Positions 11,650 through 23,900 of a DNA stretch of 64,000 nucleotides are shown one piece after another. Position 1 is the stretch's first letter, and every line of letters begins with the position of its first letter. The notes beneath the pieces were generated by a model. That model saw only the letters and a list, made by a program, of their open reading frames with translations, had not been told where the DNA came from and made no database searches. The translations under genes and the position numbers were made by a program. Origin of the DNA: Antedon mediterranea (Eukaryota; Echinodermata; Crinoidea; Comatulida; Antedonidae); NCBI RefSeq assembly GCF_964355755.1, contig NC_092670.1, positions 955,001 through 1,019,000 of the forward strand. Direction: 5' to 3'.

Positions 11650-11789
11650 TGGGTACGGGCCAGCCAATGATGGGTACGGGTCAGCCAATGATGGGTACGG
11701 GTCAGCCAAAATTTTGGGTACGAGTAAGCCAAAATTTGGGTACGAGTTGGTGGGTACGAGTTGGCATGGGTACGGGTTGACCTGTATTC
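11650..11789. repeat. Right inverted arm: TGGGTACGGG tandem repeats
   Basis: About seven copies of TGGGTACGGGTCAGCCAA-type units, the inverse of the left arm of the same foldback element. Confidence 0.85.
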
Positions 11790-11798
11790 GTACTACAC

Positions 11799-12660
11799 TA
11801 CCTGGGCCTAGGCTACCCTACTAGTACTCTAGCTACTCTACTAGGCCTAGCTAGAGCCGTGACTTTAAGATTGATTATAAAAAAAGCTCAAACATATAAT
11901 AGATGGAAAAAAGACGATAGGCCGCACTCCGACATTCACTTACTAAAGGAAAAACACGTTTTTATTGTTGAGAATGTTGACAATCCTGTGACGTGTGTAG
12001 GAGGCCTGAGTACACACAGCGCCGACAGCAGGTAGGTGGCAGCAGAAAAAGATCAAAGGCGACTACTCGACACCGCCCCACGCGCGCGTAATGGCAATTT
12101 ATTTACTTTGCTTAATGAAGCGTGACCGTGCACACTTTTGGGTGGCCTTACACAATATAAAAATAATAAGCTCATCTTTAAGCATTTATGGGGAAAAAAT
12201 TAAATCCATGTACTACTACTTTACCAATATTTTTTTTTTTCAAATTTGATCGATCCTCAAATTCAATTGTTATGTCATCATAATAATATTGCCCCACATT
12301 GTCTTACCAACATCTTTATTAAATATTATAATACTAGTTTATATAAAAAAAGGATCAAAATGTTCCTCTTAAAAAAATCAAAAATTGTTATGCAATAATT
12401 GCCATAATATTATATGCGCATATATTGTGTTAGCATCATCTATCAAAAGCATTTGACACAAAATAAAAAAGCCTTTACAAGATTTTTTTATTGACTATTT
12501 ATTATGGTGTGAATCATGACAGAAACCATGTCACAGGGGGCCGGGGGGGGGGAGGAGATGCTGAAGAGAGTGCCTTGGAATGTCAGTTATGAAACGCCTT
12601 GTGTGCCTTATTTATGGTTTTTACCACAACATTATTTGTCTTCCAAAATGACCAAAAAAG
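11799..12660. other. Intergenic stretch
   Basis: No gene is recognised. It contains CTAGGCCTAG palindromes near 11805-11850, a GCGCGCG run near 12083 and a G-rich tract (12535-12553) that could form a G-quadruplex. An AATAAA on the minus strand (12692-12697), followed by a T/G-rich stretch just to its left, could be a distal polyadenylation site of the Rab gene; that is a guess. Confidence 0.3.
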
Positions 12661-12964
12661 AACAACACAAAATCATTTCAATCACAATTTCTTTATTTTA
12701 CACATAGATACAAGTTAGTTTTCCTCTAGTTAAATAACATCATAAAACACATTAAGATTTACATTAATATGAAAAAAAACCAAACAAATTTAGATGGTTA
12801 GAATGGAGAGGAGTAATGTGATGGGTCTAGGAATGTGACTAGGAGGCAGGAAGTAGTTTATATAATGCTCATCATGACATACATTCATGATGATTTACAT
12901 CAGTTATGCACAAAGTGTTAATGTGAACACATGTCAAAAGTTACAACATGAATTAACTTAATAT

Positions 12965-13385
12965 GGCAGTCATTATATCTCAGCAGTGTGGACACAGCCT
13001 AGACATTGAATTTAAACAGGAGTTTCTATCCCATTATCATAGTATCTTACTATACCAGTGTGGACACAGTCTAGAAATGAATGTAAACAGGAGCTACCAG
13101 GCCATAGTATCTTACTTTACCAGTGCAAACACATCCTAGAAATTAAATGTAATCAGGATATTTCTATAGGCCATAATATCTTACTTTACCAGTGTGGACA
13201 CAGCCTATAAATTGAATGTAAACATGAGTTTCTACAGGTCATAATATCTTACTTTACCAGTGTGGACACAGCCTATAAATTGAATGTAAACCTGAGTTTC
13301 TATAGGCCATAATATCTTACTTTATCAGTGTGGACACAGCCTACAAATTAAATGTAAACATGAGTTTCTATAGGCCGTAGTATCT
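12965..13385. repeat. About 62-bp tandem repeat
   Basis: Six to seven copies built around TTACTTTACCAGTGTGGACA, GAATGTAAAC and GAGTTTCTATAGGCCATA. They are about 85-95% alike by eye. Confidence 0.85.
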
Positions 13386-13722
13386 ACATTTTCAAATCAT
13401 TGCTCGAAAAGTACTAGTAAATTATCCACAAATAACAATAATAACAAAATATTAAGAAAATTACTGCACAAAATATAAAAATAACTTGCACTGAATTTCG
13501 ATAAAACATCAGTGGAATCATGTGGTGGGATAATGTAGAATATTTGTATGGTAATATAGTACTATAATAGACTTGTTCCTGCCTAAAAAAGATGGCCTAA
13601 GCTTGAGACATCTCAGGTCATGTAGCTTACCTTATATAAATGAAAACAGAGATTTAAATATTTAATAAAATACAATTATAAATAAATAAATAATAAAATA
13701 CAATTAGAAACGAAGAATAACT

Positions 13723-13724
<2 letters not shown>

Positions 13725-13797
<73 letters not shown>
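13725..13797. repeat. (AT)n microsatellite
   Basis: An uninterrupted AT dinucleotide run of about 73 nt. Confidence 0.98.
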
Positions 13798-13798
<1 letters not shown>

Positions 13799-13799
13799 G

Positions 13800-15680
13800 T
13801 AAAAAACTAAATAGAATTTAAATCTAAGAAAAAAACAAGCATTGACATTGTGGAAATATTGCAATTAATTATGATATTAAAAACAGACTATAGATTATTT
13901 TACTAAATTATAATAACAAATAATGTACCAACAAAAATATATATTAACAGTATACAACATGTAAAGGCCATTAATATCAAACTAACTCAACACTAAGAAT
14001 ATTTCAATTATATATATACCATATTGGAGTATGATGACATCATCACAACCATGGGAATGTTGACCGATTCATTAATACTTTAGTTCAAACAATTTACACT
14101 TTCCCTCGGAAAATTCTTTACACAAAATTGTTATTTCTACATAAATGGTAGAATATTTTCCGCCAAATCATCGACACATTTTAATACTAAAAATAAAGAC
14201 ATGATTTATAATTACCACAAAAGAAATAAAATAGATTCAATAGATTGGTGAGCACCATTAACTTCCATGATTTACATGTTCCAATCCACAAAATCAACAC
14301 TCTTCCTGTTGTCTAGTACTTAGTAGTGCACACAACTTAGATCATCTTTAATAACTTTGTATGTTACCTATGATATGATATGATATCTGTAGTTAATGCT
14401 AGCATATTTAGATTTGTTTGTGTTTATTGCCAAGGATAAACCATGCAAATTCCTTCAATAAGGTGGCAATCCTGACAACAAACATACACAAAATGCTCTA
14501 AATAAGCAAAAATGATTAAACAAGTCTTTGGGAGTAGAGTTGTATAGCTGAGAGGAATTGAACAAAGGACCCTAGCCGAGCTGCATCTTAATACCAAGCT
14601 ACAACTCCAGTACAGCACTGATATTTGCACCTAGTAAATAAATTACTGAACTGGCAACATACCATAGTAACTTTTTAATATGTTGCTGAAAGAGTGGTTA
14701 CTGCAGTAAACTATTTTCTTCTTCTTTTGTCTTCTCACAAAAACATACAATATTATAGTTTGACAAACAAATAAATACTACATAGATAGTAGTTTTACTT
14801 ACATACTTAATTTTTAATACAAATTAAATGAATTAGGAACGGCAATAGTCAACCTCACATCAACACAAACCTCAATCTTCTTCTCTGGCATCAATACAAC
14901 AGAACTAGAATTGAACTGAAAAAGTGACTCTTATACTACACTAAGGATTCAGATATTACATACTGGTGAATAATCTTGTCTTACATAACTAACAACTGCA
15001 GTTGGCTTGTCCATCAGCACAAATGTAGAGCCGTATAGTGAAAGAGTTACAACAAAAACAATGCATTAACTATAGAGAATCATGATCTAAACTAAATGTG
15101 CACATGTAGATCGCAATATTTTGAACACAAAAATGGCTTCTAATCCATTTAATGTCGGAACTCTTTTAATATTATGGCTCTACACAAATAGGTTTACTGC
15201 CCTCAATCATCCAAACAACTCACTTGAAGAAGAAATTAATATCAAACACATATATAATTATAATAGATATGTACTGTACTATTGTGGATCTTGTTCACTC
15301 TCTCTTTGGGAATTGTGGTTAAACAATATTAGTATCTACAAAAAACAAATAGAAAAAAAATTCATAGTGATCATATTGCAAATTAACTTGCATGATATGA
15401 ATCACATTTTGGTTTTTATAAAGAATATTGCAAATTTACGGTTTCATCTATTACACATTTAGAAATATTTACAAATAAGTTAGTTAAATTAAATTATGAT
15501 TGTCAATCAGACAATGGAATAAAGGATTTAATCAAGCAATTTATATTAGTACTAATTAATATAATTTAAATACAAAAAATAATGTTGGAAAAAAAGACAT
15601 TTTAAAGCTTATAAGATGTTATAATTGAACATTTTGATGTAATTTTTTTATAACTGACTTATAGAATGCTTTAAATTGGA
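13800..15680. other. AT-rich non-coding stretch downstream of the Rab gene
   Basis: No gene, RNA or clear mobile element is recognised. It may include distal 3' UTR of the Rab gene, but there is no sequence proof. Confidence 0.4.
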
Positions 15681-15683
15681 ATA

Positions 15684-16275
15684 CATTGATAGCATTACTA
15701 TTGATAGCATTACTATTGATAGCATTACTATTGATAGCATTACTATTGATAGCATTACTATTGATAGCATTACTATTGATAGCATTACTATTGATAGCAT
15801 TACTATTGATAGCATCACTATTGATAGCATCACTATTGATAGCATCACTATTGATAGCATCACTATTGATAGCATCACTATTGATAGCATTACTATTGAT
15901 AGCATTACTATTGATAGCATTACTATTGATAGCATTACTATTGATAGCATTACTATTGATAGCATTACTATTGATAGCATTACTATTGATAGCATTACTA
16001 TTGATAGCATTACTATTGATAGCATTACTATTGATAGCATTACTATTGATAGCATTACTATTGATAGCATTACTATTGATAGCATTACTATTGATAGCAT
16101 TACTATTGATAGCATTACTATTGATAGCATTACTATTGATAGCATTACTATTGATAGCATTACTATTGATAGCATTACTATTGATAGCATTACTATTGAT
16201 AGCATTACTATTGATAGCATTACTATTGATAGCATTACTATTGATAGCATTACTATTGATAGCATTACTATTGAT
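15684..16275. repeat. 15-bp satellite, about 40 near-perfect copies
   Basis: The unit is TATTGATAGCATTAC. Nearly every copy is identical. A run of five adjacent copies (15815-15880) shares one T-to-C change (GCATCAC), a mark of local unequal exchange. Because 15 is a multiple of three, long stop-free frames appear on both strands, but they are not genes. Confidence 0.98.
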
Positions 16276-16485
16276 TTATACATATAATCTGTTTTCTTTT
16301 ACTATTCTATATTCTTATTTATAAGAGTTTTTCATTTACATTGAAGAGTGGCAGTGGCAGTGAAATTAGTGTAAGTACAGTTAACAATATACAATAAACT
16401 TTCTGATTGTAAAAGCAGTAAACAGTCTAAAGTCTTAGTGTTCTACTTGTTACTGGTGGTCACTGTGACATCTGGTGCTATTCAA

Positions 16486-17035
16486 TGCCTCAACAGGCTA
16501 CAATAAATGCCTCAACAGGCTACAATTTCCTGCCACAATTGGCTGTAATCACTACCCCAACTGGTTGCAATCACTACCCACATTGGCTCCAATTACTACC
16601 CCAAATGATAATACAATATCTACCCACATTGGCTGCAATTACTACCCCAACTGGTTGCAATTACTGCCACAATTGGCTGCACTTACTACCACAACTGGTT
16701 GCAATTACTGCCACAATTGGCTGCAATTACTATCCCAAATGATAATACAATCACTACCCACATTGGCTGCAATTACTACAACAAATGGTTGCAATTACTG
16801 CCACAATTGGCTGCAATTGCTATCCCAAATGATAATACAATCACTACCCACATTGGCTGCAATTACTACCACAACTGGTTGCAATTACTGCCATAATTGG
16901 CTGCAATTACTACCCCAAATGATAATACTGTACAATCACTACCCACATTGGCTGCAATTACTACCCCAACTGGTTGCAATTACTGCCCATCCCCAATTTC
17001 CTACAATCACTGCCCCAATTACCCAATTACAGTAC
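16486..17035. repeat. Compound repeat with about 18-22 bp subunits
   Basis: Alternating subunits such as GGCTGCAATTACTACCCCAA and TGGTTGCAATTACTGCCACA are organised in longer blocks of roughly 90-110 bp, each marked by an AATGATAATACAAT segment. Confidence 0.9.
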
Positions 17036-17039
17036 TGTA

Positions 17040-17823
17040 AATACACACACAATCCTAGCATCAAATACTGCCACAGGACCTTTGAATTGTAGTCAAGCAC
17101 TATAAACTCACAATCACAATACATACCCAATCACTGTACTGATGAATTTAAAAAAATAAAAATGTTTGTTTTGTAGTTAATGCTATTATATATTTATTAT
17201 TCTATTGTATTTTTATAATATATTGTCTTTTTCAATATTGGTGTTTTTTTCTTTTATGTGCTTGTAAATTTTACATGCAATCTGGTCATTGGCCACAAGT
17301 TGTAACGTATTGCTACATTGTTTTTGAATTAAAAAGGTGTAAGTAAGATGTAGTGTACTTTCTTCATCACAATACTTTATATGACAATATACACATGTTA
17401 CTCTAGTAGCTAGTAGTATGAAGAGGAATGATTTCACCAGATTTATATCAAATTAAAGAGCGACATTTTTTGTTATTCTAAGATAGAATTTATAACCAAA
17501 ATCTTCAAAATGATGTCATTAAGTAATTAACGCACTTAATTTAAATGTTATCGTTACTAGCCAATGGCAGAGCTGATACTGCATGTAATAGGTACAGGCC
17601 AAAAAAGTATCTAAAAATTAACCTTAATTTCTTCTTACAAATATTTTATATATACATCTCTATTTAAAAAAAGTATTTTCTTCACTTCATAATCTTTGTA
17701 TATATTTGATTTAGCAATCATATCATAACAACCTCCAATGGATCTGATGCTTTGTTATCACTAGCAAGAAGACATTGAAACCATATGAAGTAGACCTGTA
17801 CTGGATCCATTCTCTGCTGCTAA
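17040..17823. other. Rab gene 3' flank
   Basis: Directly downstream of the Rab stop codon and presumed 3' UTR. AATAAA on the minus strand occurs near 17197-17202. No other feature is seen. Confidence 0.4.
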
Positions 17824-17929
17824 TTAAGAAGTGCAACAATTAGCGGGGTTTACTTTTTGTTCATCTACATACTGTTTTACGCTGAATGATGGGTCGTTGG
17901 CTTTTCTTGTTTTCTTTGAACGAAGGTCT
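17824..17929 (-). CDS. Rab26/37: Rab26/37 coding exon 7 with stop
   Basis: Encodes the C-terminal tail [20 protein letters not shown] to NCCTS and a TAA stop at 17824-17826. The tail is basic and ends in a CC-type prenylation motif. Confidence 0.9.
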
Positions 17930-20900
17930 CTGCAAGACAAATTGAATGCTTACAATCAATGATCTTTATCATCCAACAATCTTTTAACTAAACACAAGAT
18001 TATTTTTGTAAGCAAATGATGTGACAAAAATGCTAAAGGCCACAAAGAAATCCAGATTATCTTTTTAATTTAGCAGTTCAACATCAAGCTGACTCTGCAC
18101 TTCTGGTGGATGAGAAACTAAACCCAATTTTAATCGCACTTTTATTAGTACTACTAGTCATTCCTAGTGAAGGACCTTGAAGTATGCCAACCACAAAGGA
18201 CCTTTACATTTGAACCTAAGTAAAAAACTTATCAATGTACATACTTTGCTACAGCTATAAAGGCAAGTTCAACATTCAAACCAGTTTTTGCTGATGTTTC
18301 CATAAATGCTATTCCATGGTCCTAAGAAAATAAAAACAAGTACAAGTAAATTTGTATTTAAAAAAGAGATGACATTTTGAAATAAAACACATTGTTGGGG
18401 TAACACTTCTTCTGCAGCCATATTGTTTTCAACAATTCATAAAAATCTGATTCAGTCAAATTGAATGAATCAAAATGACACCCTCTACAGTTTGCATTAA
18501 AGACAAATTTGCTGAATGGATGAGATTAGAATGAATGATTTCAACAACAAATGCTCTAATGGCTCTAATTGCTTCTAATAATATACTAACTATCAAATAC
18601 CTACATTTCAGAGTACAAAATGTCCAGTACATAACAGTAGTAGTTATATATAAACACATCAGGCAAAGAACATTAATTTTAAACCGCCCGGTGATATACT
18701 GAAATTTAATTAATTAATTTGAAACGATAAAGATGAGGAAATCTATGAGAATGAGAAAAAGTCGCCCCAACCGAGACTCGAACTCGGACCGCCTGCTTGA
18801 TATGCAGAGGTCCTAACCATTAGACCACTGGGGCTTTCATGGTATTGTTCGAACTCGATTGGATAGCGACTCTTTAACACTCTCGGCGTGGTACGGCGGA
18901 ACAGCACTAGTCCTCAGTTGTACGCACGCGCAACAGAGATCAAATTGATACGCCCTCATCTTTCAGTATTTTTATTCACGAGGCGGGATCTCCGAAGAGA
19001 TACTTTTATATATAAACACAACAGGCAAAGAACATTAATTCTAAACCGCCCGGTGATATACTGAAATTTAATTAATTAATTTGAAACGATAAAGAGTAGT
19101 TATATATATAGTAGTTATATATATATATATTAAATTATATACAGTACTATAAAACAGGAATAGAAACTAGTTTTTTAAATACATTTAAATAGTTTTTAAT
19201 TGTTAGGCCTTCATCTGGCTTACCCTAGCTAGTTTTTCGCCTTCATCTCGCCTCACTACCCTGTCTGAAGATATATCAGCTTTGTTGCCTAGTAACATGA
19301 CAACAACATCATCACTGGCATACTCTTTGATTTCTGCCACCCATGACTGCAAGAAAAAGAAAAAAATTAACTTTAATTCGGTATTGAATTATAACCGAGT
19401 GACCATATAAAGCAAGACATTCTAACAACAGGATGTTGAGCTCCAGAGAACAAAGGGTTTATCTGTGGCTGCGACATGATCAGTTCCACACCCCTTAAGA
19501 GATCAAAGGGTTTATCTGTGGCTGCGACATGATCAGTTCCACACCCCTTAAGAGATCAAAGGGTTTATCTGTGGCTGCGACATGATCAGTTCCACACCCC
19601 TGAAGAGATCAAAGGGTTTATCTGTGGCTGCGACATGATCAGTTCCACACCCCTTAAGAGATCAAAGGGTTTATCTGTGGCTGCGACATGATCAGTTCCA
19701 CACCCCTTAAGAGATCAAAGGGTTTATCTGTGGCTGCGACATGATCAGTCCCACGCCACTTAACAGATACCACATGGTTGCAGAAAATATGTACATAGTT
19801 TCTTCACTCACCCGAATATGATCAAACGATTGCCGATTAGCAACATCGTACAGTAAAAGTAGAGCATGTGCATCACGGTAGTATGCATGCGTTACGCTGC
19901 GAAACCTTTCTTGGCCTGCAGTGTCCCATATCTGATAAAATACACAATTAAAATCAGTGAAATACACAGGTACACCAAATTTAATAATGGATTTTTAAAA
20001 GTTGTTTTTGTACTTGAATCACATTTTGTAGAGGATACTAAGTTAGGGATAGGAGGAGGTGGCTTAGGAGCTTCTTAGTTTAAGGTTAATTTTTTCAAAT
20101 GGTACAAATTAGAAGTAAAAATCCTCTGTTATTCTGTTTTTCAATAATGAATCAATTGAATTTTCAACTTGGTTTTGATAACAGTTCATATTCACTGTTT
20201 GACAGACAATTTTTTTTATTATCAAACTCTAAATTGGTCACATTTCCAAATGTTCTGTTAAGTACAGTAGTCCAAAAATATAAATTACCATAGCATTTAC
20301 AACACACCTGTTCAAGTGTAAAGTAGACTGTATCAGTGCCTATTACAGTAGTAGGCCTACAACGATTTGCCTTTCAATGGGAATTTGTCTTTATATGGAA
20401 AATAGTTACATTTCACATTTTAATTAGTAAAATGCATCATTTCAAGCAAAGCAATGTTTATTATGTAACATTTCATAAAAGAATAATGTGTCTCCTGTCA
20501 GCATCTATAAAGTCTGTACTTCCAAATGGCTTAATAATAATAAGAGAGATATTTATTCAAAATAATACACTGCAATGCATTTCTTTGAATAAAATGTAAA
20601 TTATCTATCAGAATACTCAATTGAGACTGAGAGCAGTGAAACATGTTTAGTGACATTTAAAATAAAAACCTCCTTTGAGACTTTAAGTGACATTTTCACT
20701 CTGAAATATTCTGGCAGCAAAGAGACTATTGAAATGGATACTTCAATAAGTGTGAACTACGACCTTTACAATAAAAAAGATTTTCCATGGAAACTTGTTT
20801 TTACAATAAACCTTCTAACTAACAGTATGAATGTTCAACATTTTTGTTACATATCCATGTAGACTATTAAAGTACTAGTGTTTAAATATAAAACAACTGT

Positions 20901-23900
20901 ACAAAGTGTACTTAGAGGATGCTTCTACCGTGCTTAATTATTCATAAGTTACTGACAATGACATTTTAAATCATAAAAACACATGCATGAAAACTAATTT
21001 ACAGTATTCACACACAAAAACACAAGTTTCTGTCATTTTCAATACAACTTGTGTATGACAGACAGTGGATATCCATCCATACATAAATAACACGTACTGA
21101 CATTTTATTACCAAAAAAAAAAATGCAGTGATGTGTATCAGCAAATATTATTGAATGTTCTCTGAGTAGTCTCAAAATCCAGTCCTTAAACTGTTATGAC
21201 ATAATTGGACCATTGACATTTTACATGTTTCAACTCATTGAATAAGATACAAATTTATGGCAAATTATGAAGTCTTCAAAGATGATGTTGCTACCCTTTT
21301 GTTATTTTCTTTGCATTCATTACGTACGTAACGATGTTATACACTAGGTTAAACCATCATCACTTAACACAACTACTTAGCATAGAGTAGCTTGCTGACC
21401 CTGAACCATACAGTATTTACATTAAAGCAATCTACCACTATCAGATGAACACACAATGCACTGAAATATTATACAAATAATGTATGTCTATGAGTGTGAT
21501 GGTACGAATAATTTCATCTATCTATTGTCACAAGGCGAAGCCATAAAAATGAACTGAGATGACATCAAAGTACATGAGGAGAGATGACATGAGATGAGAT
21601 GGCATGGCATGAGATGAGATGAGATGGGATGATGTGAAAGATTTCTTATACAGTACATGAGAATGTAATTTGAGCATACAGTATATCTGCATAAACGTTT
21701 GCGACATACACACACGGCTCAATGTGCAGTGAAACCGGCTATAGCATTTACAAGATCGAAACTCAATTAAGGGGAAAATATTATAAATAAATAAGATTCT
21801 GAGATATAATCAATATAATATCTTTATTTTATAAAATCAATAAATCTTTTTTAAATCAACTGTGTATAACCTACCAATTAAATCTAGTTTTAATTGCAGT
21901 AATTGTAATACTGTATGAACTAACCTGTAATTTAATCTTGGAGCCATCCACATCAACTACTTTATTCTGTAAAGATGAAAAGAGAATGGTTAACATTAAT
22001 AAACATAATTGTTAACAAATATTACAATAATCATCAGGTATGGGTGTGGTGGTAAAAATTGAAGGCCCAGTGTACTATCACTTATCATGCAGTATGGGGT
22101 GTTACTGGTCCTTCACATACTGGTGCTAGAGGATATGTCTCCCAGGGGTATTAGCATGCAGTATGGGGTGTTACTGGTCCTTCACATACTGGTGCTAGAG
22201 GATATGTCTCCCAGGGGTATTAGCATGCAGTATGGGGTGTTACTGGTCCTTCACATACTGGTGCTAGAGGATATGTCTCCCAGGGGTATTAGCATGCAGT
22301 ATGGGGTATTACTGGTCCTTCACATACTGGTGGTAGAGGATATGTCTCCCAGGGGTATTAGCATGCAGTATGGGGTGTTACTGGTCCTTCACATACTGGT
22401 GGTAGAGGATATGTCTCCCAGGGGTATTAGCATGCAGTATGGGGTATTACTGGTCCTTCACATACTGGTGCTAGAGGATATGTCTCCCAGGGGTATTAGC
22501 ATGCAGTATGGGGTGTTACTGGTCCTTCACATACTGGTGCTAGAGGATATGTCTCCTAGGGGTATTAGCATGCAGTATGGGGTGTTACTGGTCCTTCACA
22601 TACTGGTGGTAGAGGATATGTCTCCCAGGGGTATTAGCATGCAGTATGGGGTGTTACTGGTCCTTCACATACTGGTGGTAGAGGATATGTCTCCCAGGGG
22701 TATTATCATGCAGTATGGGGTGTTACTGGTCCTTCACATACTGGTGCTAGAGGATATGTCTCCCAGGGGTATTAGCATGCAGTATGGGGTGTTACTGGTC
22801 CTTCACATACTGGTGCTAGAGGATATGTCTCCCAGGGGTATTACTTTAGCATGCAGTATGGGGTGTTACTGGTCCTTCACATACTGGTGGTAGAGGATAT
22901 GTCTACCAGGGGTATTACTTTAGCATGCAGTATGGGGTGTTACTGGTCCTTCACATACTGGTGGTAGAGGATATGTCTACCAGGGGTATTACTTTAGCAT
23001 GCAGTATGGGGTGTTACTGGTCCTTCACATACTGGTGGTAGAGGATATGTCTCCCAGGGGTATTAGCATGCAGTATGGGGTGTTACTGGTCCTTCACATA
23101 CTGGTGCTAGAGGATATGTCTCCCAGGGGTATTAGCATGCAGTATGGGGTGTTACTGGTCCTTCACATACTGGTGGTAGAGGATATGTCTACCAGGGGTA
23201 TTACTTTAGCATGCAGTATGGGGTGTTACTGGTCCTTCACATACTGGTGCTAGAGGATATGTCTACCAGGGGTATTACTTTAGCATGCAGTATGGGGTGT
23301 TACTGGTCCTTCACATACTGGTGCTAGAGGATATGTCTCCCAGGGGTATTAGCATGCAGTATGGGGTGTTACTGGTCCTTCACATACTGGTGGTAGAGGA
23401 TATGTCTACCAGGGGTATTACTTTAGCATGCAGTATGGGGTGTTACTGGTCCTTCACATACTGGTGCTAGAGGATATGTCTACCAGGGGTATTACTTTAG
23501 CATGCAGTATGGGGTGTTACTGGTCCTTCACATACTGGTGGTAGAGGATATGTCTACCAGGGGTATTACTTTAGCATGCAGTATGGGGTGTTACTGGTCC
23601 TTCACATACTGGTGGTAGAGGATATGTCTACCAGGGGTATTAGCATGCAGTATGGGGTGTTACTGGTCCTTCACATACTGGTGGTAGAGGATATGTCTCC
23701 CAGGGGTATTAGCATGCAGTATGGGGTGTTACTGGTCCTTCACATACTGGTGCTAGAGGATATGTCTCCCAGGGGTATTAGCATGCAGTATGGGGTGTTA
23801 CTGGTCCTTCACATACTGGTGGTAGAGGATATGTCTCCCAGGGGTATTAGCATGCAGTATGGGGTGTTACTGGTCCTTCACATACTGGTGGTAGAGGATA

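Larger units (their letters stand above)
9190..11789. mobile_element. 2.6-kb foldback element, Mutator-like candidate
   Basis: GTACTACAC occurs at 9181-9189 and again at 11790-11798, a possible 9-bp target duplication. The ends are inverted: GGTCAACCCGTACCCA near the left edge and its complement at the right edge. The left arm (9190-9460) and right arm (11650-11789) are arrays of short units of the form TTGGCTNACCCGTACCCA in opposite orientation. A 9-bp duplication is typical of Mutator-like elements. There is no transposase, so it is non-autonomous. The surrounding TAGTAG sequence makes the duplication less certain than the arms. Confidence 0.6.

Noticed and set aside
13676-13864. Open frame with alternating Tyr-Ile
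   Set aside because: It is a translation of the (AT)n microsatellite.
14537-14607. tRNA-like sequence on the minus strand (GAGTTGT/ACAACTC pairing and GTTCAATTC box)
   Set aside because: Acceptor-like pairing is present, but the T arm is followed by 12 instead of 5 bases and no anticodon arm forms; at best a decayed SINE.
15648-16324. Three open frames of over 200 codons on both strands
   Set aside because: They are products of a 15-bp satellite whose length is a multiple of three; composition is a simple pentapeptide repeat in every frame.
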